From contig JBFKFZ010000124.1 in NCBI GenBank assembly GCA_041633555.1, positions 1-5,836 of the forward strand: a stretch of DNA of 5,836 nucleotides, in the 5' to 3' direction. The stretch comes from JAHEAO01 sp041633555. GTDB lineage: Bacteria; Pseudomonadota; Alphaproteobacteria; Rhodobacterales; Rhodobacteraceae. The notes under the pieces were generated by a model, which was not told the origin of the DNA, ran no database searches, and worked only from the letters and a program-made list of their open reading frames with translations. The position numbers and the translations under genes are program-made. Positions 1 through 4,535 of the stretch are shown here, piece after piece (within the stretch, counting starts at the first letter, position 1; the number at the start of each line of letters is the position of its first letter).

Positions 1-30
1 CAAACTCAGGTGGGGGTAGCAGCGTCCCAT
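1..30 (-). CDS. IS30-family transposase, N-terminal 10 residues (cut by window edge)
   Basis: Read from base 30 down to base 1 on the minus strand, ten codons without a stop give MGRCYPHLSL. IS30-family transposases very often begin MGR-x-Y-x-x-LSLEER, so the match covers the pattern up to the window edge. The start at 30-28 has a Shine-Dalgarno GGAGG (complement of 38-42) at a spacing of seven bases, which is near ideal. A second ATG at 34-32 in another frame would be only three bases from the same site and encodes MNGTLLPPPEF, which I do not recognise. IS30 transposases carry an N-terminal helix-turn-helix and a C-terminal DDE catalytic domain; neither is visible here. The call rests on ten residues plus the ribosome binding site and hairpin, so it is plausible but not proven. 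Confidence 0.55.
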   Translation of the reverse strand, partial: MGRCYPHLSL

Positions 31-42
31 TCATGATCCTCC

Positions 43-75
43 GTGCAACGTTCTGTTTTGATACAGAATTTGCAC
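43..75 (-). repeat. Interrupted inverted repeat (hairpin) abutting the transposase ribosome binding site
   Basis: GTGCAA (43-48) pairs with TTGCAC (70-75) and TTCTGT (51-56) pairs with ACAGAA (63-68); G50 can wobble with T69, leaving only C49 bulged, around a TTTGAT loop. Thirteen near-continuous pairs are far more than expected by chance. In the minus-strand transcript the stem ends at the base next to the GGAGG at 42-38, and CC at 80-79 could also pair with GG at 42-41, covering part of that site. A hairpin hiding the transposase ribosome binding site in read-through transcripts is a known way for insertion sequences to limit expression; its use here is inference. Confidence 0.6.
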
Positions 76-112
76 TTCGGATGTGAATCCACCCGCGTAC
101 ATATCGTTTGCC

Positions 113-128
113 CATAATCGGTATTATG
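113..128. repeat. AT-rich 16-bp palindrome, possible operator
   Basis: CATAAT (113-118) and ATTATG (123-128) are exact reverse complements around CGGT. The site is AT-rich in GC-rich surroundings and lies about 110 bases upstream of the predicted luxR promoter, just outside the likely end of the insertion sequence. It could be a regulator site or part of an insertion target, since some IS30 relatives prefer palindromic targets. Apart from it and the promoter at 238-265, I see nothing supportable between 100 and 349. Confidence 0.3.
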
Positions 129-237
129 TAAATAACGCATTGACCCGGATGTTTTCCACGGCTTTGAAACCGGCAATCTCGCGCCGCCGCAACGGCGAAG
201 ACCTGGCGATTCAACCTTTACGTGGGCGTAACCTCCC

Positions 238-265
238 TCGACAATGACCGCATGCCGAGTATAGT
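238..265 (+). promoter_or_regulatory. Predicted sigma-70-type promoter of the luxR-type gene
   Basis: TCGACA (238-243) matches the -35 consensus at five of six positions and TATAGT (260-265) matches the -10 consensus at five of six, separated by 16 bases. Transcription would begin near 272, leaving about 78 untranslated bases before the ATG at 350. No obvious dyad overlaps this promoter. Confidence 0.5.
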
Positions 266-349
266 GCGGGGCATTAGGTTTGCGACTGCTGATTGCACCC
301 CCAGCGCAACCGCAATGCAGATCGTGCTGACCGAGACAGTTGGAATCCG

Positions 350-1093
350 ATGCTGCTGGATTATCTGGAAAAATTGAACGACACCAATTCGATCGAAGAT
401 CTCTGGACCCTGCACACCGAGACAATGACGGAATTCGGATTCGATCGGTTGCTTTACGGTTTCACGCAGTTCCGGACCGCCCATTCGTTCGGCGACAAGG
501 AAGATGTGCTCGTCCTGACCAATCACGACCCGAGCTATTCCGACCCCTTCGTCAACGACCTCTATTTCCATGCGCCGATGGTGCGCTGGGCCACCGAGAA
601 TGTTGGGGCCTGCAGCTGGGGCTGGATGCGCGAGAATTCCGCCATGTTGACCGACAGCGAGCGCAAGGTCGTCGAGTTTAACCGCAAGATGGGCGTTACC
701 GCCGGATACACGATCAGCTTCCGCGAGGTTTCGGTGCGCGCCAAGGGCGCGATTGCACTAACGGCAAGGAAAGGCCTCAGCCAGCAGGATATCGACGAGA
801 TCTGGGAAAAGCACGGCCGGGTCATCGTCCAGATGAATAATGTCGCGCATCTGAAGATCACTAACCTGCCCTTTTCGACCGCGCGCAAGAGCCTGACAAA
901 ACGGCAGCGCGAGGCGCTCGAATGGGTCGGCGACGGCAAGACCACGCAGGACATCGCGATAATCATGGGGCTGACCCCGGCGACGGTCGAAAAACACCTG
1001 CGGTTGGCACGCGAAGCCCTGGACGTCGAGACGACGGCGCAGGCGGTGCTGAAGGCGTCATTCCAGAATCAGATCTTCGTTCTGGAGGCCTGA
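350..1093 (+). CDS. LuxR-family transcriptional regulator (autoinducer-binding-like domain plus HTH), apparent solo
   Basis: Predicted 247-residue cytoplasmic DNA-binding regulator. Residues ~1-170 resemble the LuxR autoinducer-binding domain (FGFDRLLYG at ~29-37, HAPMVRW at 74-80, GACSWGW at 86-92, GVTAGYTISF at 115-124). Residues ~182-240 form a LuxR/GerE helix-turn-helix (LTKRQREALEWVGDGKT, DIAIIMGLTPATVEKHLRLA). A gapless alignment by eye to TraR puts Ser62, Pro66 and Ala75 where Trp57, Tyr61 and Asp70 contact the acyl-homoserine lactone; Trp85 and Gly113 are kept as Trp90 and Gly119. It may therefore bind another ligand or none. The ATG at 350 is preferred because the family's N-terminal helix begins there; a TTG at 293 in frame would add 19 non-family residues. 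Only a weak TTGGAA precedes the ATG. No luxI is recognisable nearby. Confidence 0.88.
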   Translation: MLLDYLEKLNDTNSIEDLWTLHTETMTEFGFDRLLYGFTQFRTAHSFGDKEDVLVLTNHDPSYSDPFVNDLYFHAPMVRWATENVGACSWGWMRENSAMLTDSERKVVEFNRKMGVTAGYTISFREVSVRAKGAIALTARKGLSQQDIDEIWEKHGRVIVQMNNVAHLKITNLPFSTARKSLTKRQREALEWVGDGKTTQDIAIIMGLTPATVEKHLRLAREALDVETTAQAVLKASFQNQIFVLEA

Positions 1094-1112
1094 ACCACCC
1101 CGAGGCACGTTA

Positions 1113-1146
1113 TGATGCGTACAGTTGTCGCATCAAATACGACAAC
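1113..1146. promoter_or_regulatory. Two overlapping inverted repeats of identical 7-9-7 geometry
   Basis: TGATGCG (1113-1119) is the reverse complement of CGCATCA (1129-1135), and GTTGTCG (1124-1130) is the reverse complement of CGACAAC (1140-1146). Both have seven-base arms and nine-base spacers, and their centres (1124 and 1135) are 11 bases apart, about one helical turn, so bound dimers would lie on the same DNA face. As RNA, the two hairpins would exclude each other. The site begins 20 bases after the luxR stop codon. Operator use is inference; I do not recognise it as a published lux box. Confidence 0.4.
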
Positions 1147-1154
1147 CTTATAGC
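1125..1154 (+). promoter_or_regulatory. Possible promoter overlapping the paired dyads
   Basis: TTGTCG (1125-1130) matches four of six -35 positions and is followed after 18 bases by TATAGC (1149-1154), or after 17 by TTATAG (1148-1153). The second dyad covers the -35 and most of the spacer, as a repressor or activator site would. A transcript would begin near 1160 and could run to the terminator at 1475-1512. The match is moderate and unsupported by a clear downstream gene. Confidence 0.25.
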
Positions 1155-1164
1155 AATTCCGGCC

Positions 1165-1275
1165 ATGAGAGCCGTTTCAGCCTTGTTCTTAAAGGATCTG
1201 ATGGGGGCTCCGGGACAACAATCTTTTGACCAGTTGGTCAGGTATGGAATCCCGTACTTTATTTACGCAAGGTAA
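1165..1275 (+). other. Short unrecognised reading frame, possible remnant
   Basis: An ATG at 1165 opens 36 codons (starting MRAVSALFLKDL, ending IPYFIYAR) before TAA at 1273-1275. There is no Shine-Dalgarno site. Skipping one A at 1270 would continue the frame as GKDAFYRCSVSGGI to a TAG at 1313-1315, so it could be the remains of a longer gene. I do not recognise the sequence: it lacks the conserved E-x-D-x-x-D and Arg pattern of LuxI synthases. It may equally be chance. Coding status is very uncertain. Confidence 0.15.
1227..1240. repeat. 14-bp palindrome TGACCAGTTGGTCA
   Basis: TGACCA (1227-1232) and TGGTCA (1235-1240) are exact reverse complements around GT. The two-base centre makes it a better protein-binding dyad than an RNA hairpin. 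Six-base arms occur by chance in a region this long, so function is uncertain. Confidence 0.25.
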
Positions 1276-1291
1276 AGATGCATTCTACAGA

Positions 1292-1365
1292 TGTTCCGTG
1301 AGTGGTGGCATTTAGCCAAGGAACAGCGGACCGGGATAGCTGCGATTACAGCGTGAACGGTCCGC
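1292..1365 (+). ncRNA. Candidate structured RNA segment: two abutting stem-loops
   Basis: The first stem pairs TGTTCC (1292-1297) with GGAACA (1320-1325), with an inner TGGC/GCCA (1306-1309/1315-1318) around ATTTA. The second begins at the next base: GCGGACCG (1326-1333) pairs with CGGTCCGC (1358-1365), then a symmetrical five-by-five internal loop, then GCTG/CAGC (1339-1342/1349-1352) around CGATTA. The abutting stems could stack. With the promoter-like site near 1125-1154 and the terminator at 1475-1512, a small RNA of roughly 350 nt is possible. The strand is not certain, since stems read alike on both. No known RNA family (6S, SRP, tmRNA, RNase P) is recognised. Confidence 0.25.
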
Positions 1366-1423
1366 ACCCGGGAAACCGGAGCCGGTATGGGGGTGTATAG
1401 TCCCGCTCTTCATATCGGCACCC
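1365..1423. repeat. Alternative pairings of GGGTG with two CACCC segments
   Basis: GGGTG at 1391-1395 can pair with CACCC at 1365-1369, enclosing ACCGG/CCGGT (1375-1379/1382-1386), or with CACCC at 1419-1423. The two foldings exclude each other. The arms are short, so this may be chance; no other feature is seen between 1366 and 1466. Confidence 0.15.
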
Positions 1424-1466
1424 AAGACCGCGCCTCGTCCTCATCCCCAAACTGATTGGGCGCGGG

Positions 1467-1512
1467 AAAAAGGGAACGGTGCAGATCGGAGGGTCTGCAC
1501 CGTTTTCCTTTT
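1467..1512. terminator. Bidirectional intrinsic terminator between luxR side and tsf
   Basis: AACGGTGCAGA (1475-1485) and TCTGCACCGTT (1494-1504) form a perfect 11-bp stem with an eight-base loop. The plus strand continues TTTTCCTTTT (1503-1512) and the minus strand ends in a T-run from the AAAAA at 1467-1471, so it can stop transcription both ways. It lies 15 bases beyond the tsf stop codon and is the natural end of rpsB-tsf; on the plus strand it would end anything transcribed from the luxR side. Confidence 0.85.
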
Positions 1513-1526
1513 AGATCAAGGGGTTG

Positions 1527-2402
1527 TCAGACGCGGGCGGTCTTGGCGACTTCTGCTGCGAAGTCCTCGACCTTCTTCTCGATCCCCTCGCCGACCTCCA
1601 TCCGCACGAAGGAGAGAACCTCGATGCCAGCCTCCTTTGCGGCTTCGGCAACGGTCACATCGGGGTTGATGACGAACTGCTGGCCCATCAGCGTGACCTC
1701 GGCCATGAACTTCTTCATCCGGCCTTCGATCATCTTTTCGATCACCGCCTCGGGTTTGCCTGATTCGCGTGCCTGTTCGGTCAGAACCGACTTTTCGCGC
1801 TCCACGACCGACGGATCGAGGTCCTTCTCGCTGAGCGAGGCCGGATTGGCGGCGGCGACATGCATGGCGATCTGCTTGCCGATGCCGTTATCTGCGCCTT
1901 TCAGCGCAACCAGCACGCCGATCTTGCCCATGCCTTCGGTCGCGGCATTGTGGACATAGGCCACGACAGTTTCGCCCTCGACCGCGGCCATCCGGCGCAA
2001 CGCCATGTTCTCGCCGATCACAGCGATCGCGTCGGTCACGCTGGTCTCGACGGTCTTGCCGCTTACCTCGGTCGCCTTCAGCGCATCGAGATCGGCCGCA
2101 CCCAGAGCCGCGTTGGCAATGCTGCCGACCATCTTCTGGAAATCGGCGTTTTTGGCGACGAAGTCGGTTTCCGAGTTGACCTCGACAGCCACGCCGCGCC
2201 CGCCGTCCACGGCGACGGCCACGAGGCCCTCGGCAGCAGTGCGGCCGGATTTCTTGGCAGCTTTCGCCAGGCCCTTGGTGCGCAGCCAGTCAACCGCGGC
2301 TTCCATGTCGCCGGCGGTTTCGGTCAGCGCTTTCTTTGCATCCATCATGCCTGCGCCGGTCGTGTCACGCAGGTCCTTTACCATCGCGGCGGTGATAGCC
2401 AT
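1527..2402 (-). CDS. tsf: Translation elongation factor Ts
   Basis: EF-Ts (291 residues) is the cytoplasmic exchange factor that releases GDP from EF-Tu and regenerates EF-Tu-GTP during peptide elongation. The protein starts MAITAAMVKDLRDTTGAGMM, the UBA-like N-terminal module, with the signature TGAGMMDAKKAL at ~15-26. It keeps the core motif TDFV (79-82, within ETDFVAKN), whose Asp and Phe insert into EF-Tu. A second core subdomain and the C-terminal module follow (ending EDFAAEVAKTARV). Length fits alphaproteobacterial EF-Ts. The ATG at 2402-2400 is chosen because AGGAGA (2414-2409) stands six bases upstream; a longer in-frame reading back to 2630 only runs into the rpsB end. It is co-transcribed with rpsB and ends just before the terminator at 1467-1512. 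Confidence 0.97.
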   Translation of the reverse strand: MAITAAMVKDLRDTTGAGMMDAKKALTETAGDMEAAVDWLRTKGLAKAAKKSGRTAAEGLVAVAVDGGRGVAVEVNSETDFVAKNADFQKMVGSIANAALGAADLDALKATEVSGKTVETSVTDAIAVIGENMALRRMAAVEGETVVAYVHNAATEGMGKIGVLVALKGADNGIGKQIAMHVAAANPASLSEKDLDPSVVEREKSVLTEQARESGKPEAVIEKMIEGRMKKFMAEVTLMGQQFVINPDVTVAEAAKEAGIEVLSFVRMEVGEGIEKKVEDFAAEVAKTARV

Positions 2403-2422
2403 CTGAGGTCTCCTGAATTTCG

Positions 2423-2454
2423 GTTGGGTCGGGCGGCGGCCCCGCGCGCCCAAC
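2423..2454 (-). promoter_or_regulatory. GC-rich hairpin in the rpsB-tsf spacer
   Basis: GTTGGG (2423-2428) pairs with CCCAAC (2449-2454), with an inner GGGC/GCCC (2431-2434/2439-2442). It sits in the 76-base spacer ahead of the tsf ribosome binding site. E. coli has an attenuator between rpsB and tsf that lowers tsf expression; this hairpin has no T-run after it on the minus strand, so it could instead affect RNA stability or processing. A further function is inferred only from position. Confidence 0.35.
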
Positions 2455-2478
2455 AACAGGTCGTCGAAGCCGCGAGGA

Positions 2479-3288
2479 TCAGGCCTCGGCCGGGGTCTCT
2501 TCTGCGGGCTCGGCCGATGGGTCGGCTGCGGATGCCTCGGCCAGAACTTCCTCGACAGGAGTATCTTCGAGCGCGCCGACGTCGATGCCGGCCGCACCCA
2601 TCTGGGCCGACATGCCATCAAGCGCCGCACGGCTGATCAGATCGCAGTAGAGATTGATCGCGCGGGCCGCGTCATCGTTGCCGGGGATGATGTAATCCAC
2701 ACCGTCGGGCGAGCAGTTGGTGTCGACAACGGCGACGACCGGGATGCCCAGCTTCTTGGCTTCGAGGACGGCCAGATCTTCCTTGTTCACGTCGATCACG
2801 AACAAGAGGTCCGGACGGCCACCCATTTCGCGGATACCGCCGAGCGAAGCCTGCAGCTTGGCCTGGTCGCGTTCCATCGACAGGCGCTCGCGCTTGGTCA
2901 GGCCCTCGGCCCCTTCGGCGAGCTGCTCATCGATGGTCTTCAGCCGCTTGATCGACTGCGAAACGGTTTGCCAGTTGGTCAGCGTGCCGCCCAGCCAGCG
3001 GTGGTTCATGTAGAACTGAGCGCATTTCTCTGCGGCCTCGGCGATCGGCTTCTGCGCCTGACGCTTGGTGCCGACGAACAGAATGCTGCCGCCCTTGGCG
3101 ACGGTCTCGCGGATGACGTTCAGCGCCGCATCCAGCATCGGGACGGTCTGGGTCAGGTCGAGAATGTGAATGCCATTGCGGTCGCCGTAGATGAATTCGC
3201 CCATCTTAGGGTTCCATCTCGCGGTCTGGTGACCGAAGTGAACGCCAGCTTCAAGCAGCTGACGCATAGAGAATTCAGGGAGCGCCAT
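2479..3288 (-). CDS. rpsB: 30S ribosomal protein S2
   Basis: S2 (269 residues) binds the 30S subunit between head and body and is needed for S1 to join. Family signatures are clear: MRQLLEAGVHFGHQ at 8-21, RWNPKM at 25-29, YGDRNGIHILDL at 34-45, FVGTKRQAQ at 71-79, NHRWLGGTLTN at 95-105, PDLLFVIDV at 159-167 and DTNCSPDGVDYIIPGNDD at 189-206. The last ~25 residues form an acidic, Ala/Pro/Glu-rich tail (EASAADPSAEPAEETPAEA) typical of alphaproteobacterial S2 extensions. The ATG at 3288-3286 is chosen because AAGGAA lies seven bases upstream and the product begins MALPEF; a TTG two codons earlier is less likely. First gene of the rpsB-tsf operon, probably regulated by its own product through the leader. 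Confidence 0.97.
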   Translation of the reverse strand: MALPEFSMRQLLEAGVHFGHQTARWNPKMGEFIYGDRNGIHILDLTQTVPMLDAALNVIRETVAKGGSILFVGTKRQAQKPIAEAAEKCAQFYMNHRWLGGTLTNWQTVSQSIKRLKTIDEQLAEGAEGLTKRERLSMERDQAKLQASLGGIREMGGRPDLLFVIDVNKEDLAVLEAKKLGIPVVAVVDTNCSPDGVDYIIPGNDDAARAINLYCDLISRAALDGMSAQMGAAGIDVGALEDTPVEEVLAEASAADPSAEPAEETPAEA

Positions 3289-3303
3289 GTCCAAGTTCCT
3301 TTT

Positions 3304-3374
3304 CCGGTTTGCGCCTCGGCAGGGTCGTCAGTGCAAATGCTCAACCGGTGGACGCAAGCGGGATGTCTCCCCGC
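3304..3374 (-). promoter_or_regulatory. rpsB leader with possible autoregulatory stem-loops
   Basis: The leader between the predicted start near 3400 and the rpsB ATG is about 110 nt. On the transcript, GCGGG/CCCGC (3374-3370 with 3362-3358) forms one stem. CCGGTT (3348-3343) pairs with AACCGG (3309-3304), and TGC/GCA continues that stem inward after a bulge; it ends just before the AAGGAA ribosome binding site. Autoregulation of rpsB-tsf by S2 through such leaders is established in E. coli, and an rpsB-leader motif has been described in alphaproteobacteria. I cannot confirm that this sequence matches that motif. Confidence 0.4.
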
Positions 3375-3406
3375 AGGGCCCGGACCCCGCCTGTGATATG
3401 GGCGCG

Positions 3407-3435
3407 GCTTTAGAGCAGTTGCGGGGGCTTGGCAA
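3407..3435 (-). promoter_or_regulatory. Predicted rpsB-tsf promoter
   Basis: On the minus strand TTGCCA (3435-3430) matches five of six -35 positions, followed after exactly 17 bases by TAAAGC (3412-3407), a weak match to the -10 consensus. The arrangement TTG-N20-CTAAAGC with GC-rich flanks is what housekeeping promoters in this group often look like. A GGGG/CCCC pair (3424-3427/3437-3440) overlaps the -35 region. Confidence 0.5.
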
Positions 3436-3472
3436 TCCCCTGCCCCGAAAAACTGTCGCGCACCGGTCAGGC

Positions 3473-4024
3473 CTATTGCGGAAAGGGGTGCTGCGTCAGT
3501 TCGCCGGCAATATCGCTGTCGGTCGCGGTGTCGAAGCTTTTGACGATGAAGCCCAGCACCATGTAATGCCCGACGGTCGCGATGACGTCGAACATGCCGG
3601 CGACACCCACCAGATCGACCAGTTGCTTCTGGGTTTCGGCATCGAGTTGCGAGTGATCCACCAGCTCATCGACGGCGCGCACCAGCACGGCGTCGGCGCC
3701 GCTCATCTCATCCGCCGGTCCGCCCAGCTGGCGGATGCGGGCATCGTCAAGCCCGGCCCGCCGACCTCGGACGATATGATGCGCCCATTCATAGGCCGCG
3801 CCCAGCCGGTGGGCGGTACGCAGGATCACGACCTCGCAATGTTCCGATCCCAGCGCCTTGGCCCCGACGACATGATTGCGGAAATTCTTCCAGGCCAGCA
3901 GCAGTTCGGGATGATGCGCCATCACCCGGTACACGTTCAGCCGGTCCGCGAAACCGCCGCGCATGTCGGCCAGACTTTCAGGCCAGTCGGCAGGATCGAG
4001 TGGCGGAAATTGCGTTTGCGTCAT
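3473..4024 (-). CDS. Carboxymuconolactone decarboxylase-family protein (AhpD-like fold), YEWxxH type
   Basis: 183-residue cytoplasmic protein of the all-helical CMD/AhpD superfamily. Visible are FADRLNVYRVMAHHPELLLAW at ~25-45, then the family core EHCEVVILRTAHRLGAAYEW (61-80) followed by AHHIV. Redox members of the superfamily carry CxxC before the histidine; here the site reads YEWAHH (78-83), as in the decarboxylase-like, non-thiol branch, so peroxidase activity is unlikely. Such proteins are often annotated as 4-carboxymuconolactone decarboxylase, but no other gene of aromatic degradation is present, so the substrate is unknown. Start at 4024-4022 gives MTQTQFPPL and matches the usual family start; only a weak GGGAA lies upstream. 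It is upstream of rpsB on the same strand but probably a separate unit, because rpsB has its own promoter. Confidence 0.85.
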   Translation of the reverse strand: MTQTQFPPLDPADWPESLADMRGGFADRLNVYRVMAHHPELLLAWKNFRNHVVGAKALGSEHCEVVILRTAHRLGAAYEWAHHIVRGRRAGLDDARIRQLGGPADEMSGADAVLVRAVDELVDHSQLDAETQKQLVDLVGVAGMFDVIATVGHYMVLGFIVKSFDTATDSDIAGELTQHPFPQ

Positions 4025-4095
4025 GCTCGTTGTTCCCGTTCTGGCGTGGCGTTCGCCCGCAACGATCCGTCCGGACCGGCAGGATGGACCCTCCC

Positions 4096-4124
4096 CTTCT
4101 AGCAAGAGACGCCGCCAAAACCAA
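4096..4124 (-). promoter_or_regulatory. Possible promoter of the CMD-family gene
   Basis: On the minus strand TTGGTT (4124-4119) and TAGAAG (4101-4096) are separated by 17 bases; three and four of six positions match consensus. It would give a leader of about 65 nt. The match is weak. The rest of the 162-base divergent gap (4025-4186) shows no clear operator. Confidence 0.25.
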
Positions 4125-4186
4125 GAAAGGCGCGGCCAGCGGCGCCCGCGATGCTAGGTCTTGGGGTCAAAGAAAGGAACCCTATC

Positions 4187-4535
4187 ATGTCCCTGCCCGA
4201 CTTCATCACCGGATTCCCCTTGCTGAACGTGCCGTTTCCAGAGGATGTCGTTCAGACCAGCGCCATCCGCTCGGATGCCGGGCTGGTGGTGTTCTTCACG
4301 TTCCCGAAGGATCTCGTACTGCCGCCGCATGCACACAAGGCGAAAATGGGGCACGGTCGTGGCGGGTGAAATCGAGCTGACCATCGGCGGCGAGACCAGA
4401 AGCTATGGACCTGGCGACAGTTATTCCATCCCGAGCGGGGTCGAACACGGCGCGGTCATCATGGCCGGGACCATCGCCATCGACGCTTTTGAAGAGCCCG
4501 ACCGCTACCCGATCAGGCGTGCAGCCAGCGGATGA
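4187..4535 (+). pseudogene. Small cupin-domain protein, interrupted by a +1 frameshift
   Basis: The ATG at 4187 has AAGGAA seven bases upstream and opens MSLPDFITGFPLLNVPF, reaching the metal-site motif PPHAHK. At AAAA (4343-4346) the frame slips: unbroken it ends at TGA 4367-4369 after 60 residues. Dropping one A restores a full cupin, continuing KWGTVVAGEIELTIGGE, then GDSYSIPSGVEH, to TGA 4533-4535, about 115 residues, the normal size. Cupin motif 1 histidines (HAH) lie before the break and the motif 2 histidine (SGVEH) after it, so the short product could not form the metal site. The usual motif 1 glutamate is Lys here. The downstream half keeps a good coding pattern, so the break is recent or a sequence error. 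Function of this small cupin type is unknown; sugar- or dioxygenase-related roles are guesses. Confidence 0.85.

Larger units (their letters stand above)
1..100 (-). mobile_element. End of a probable IS30-family insertion sequence; exact boundary unresolved
   Basis: This is inferred from the transposase-like start at 30-28. In IS30-family elements the terminal inverted repeat lies a few tens of bases upstream of the transposase start, so the element should end roughly between 75 and 105. The stretch TTTGCACTTCGGATG followed by TGAATCC (about 69-90) is the best candidate for the terminal repeat. The other end and the target duplication lie outside the window, so the true boundary cannot be fixed here. 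Confidence 0.4.

Noticed and set aside
293..349. TTG start that would lengthen the LuxR-type protein by 19 residues
   Set aside because: The added residues are not family-like and no ribosome binding site precedes the TTG; the ATG at 350 fits the domain start.
6..425. Minus-strand 139-codon frame across the luxR upstream region
   Set aside because: It crosses the insertion-sequence end, palindrome and promoter, overlaps the luxR start, and resembles no family.
1226..1260. A promoter built on TTGACC at 1226-1231
   Set aside because: No -10-like hexamer lies at 16-18 bases; TATGGA is 11 and TACTTT 23 bases away.
1094..1474. A luxI autoinducer synthase next to luxR
   Set aside because: None of the frames shows the conserved Arg, Phe, Trp and E-x-D-x-x-D pattern of LuxI proteins.
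2403..2630. Longer EF-Ts reading from 2630
   Set aside because: The extra residues overlap the rpsB end in another frame; AGGAGA and the MAIT start fix the true start at 2402.
1860..2636. Plus-strand 258-codon frame opposite tsf and the end of rpsB
   Set aside because: It is antisense to a certain gene and is explained by its GC-rich codon pattern.
3287..4102. Plus-strand 271-codon frame opposite the CMD-family gene
   Set aside because: It is the antisense shadow of a family-matching gene and runs through the rpsB promoter.
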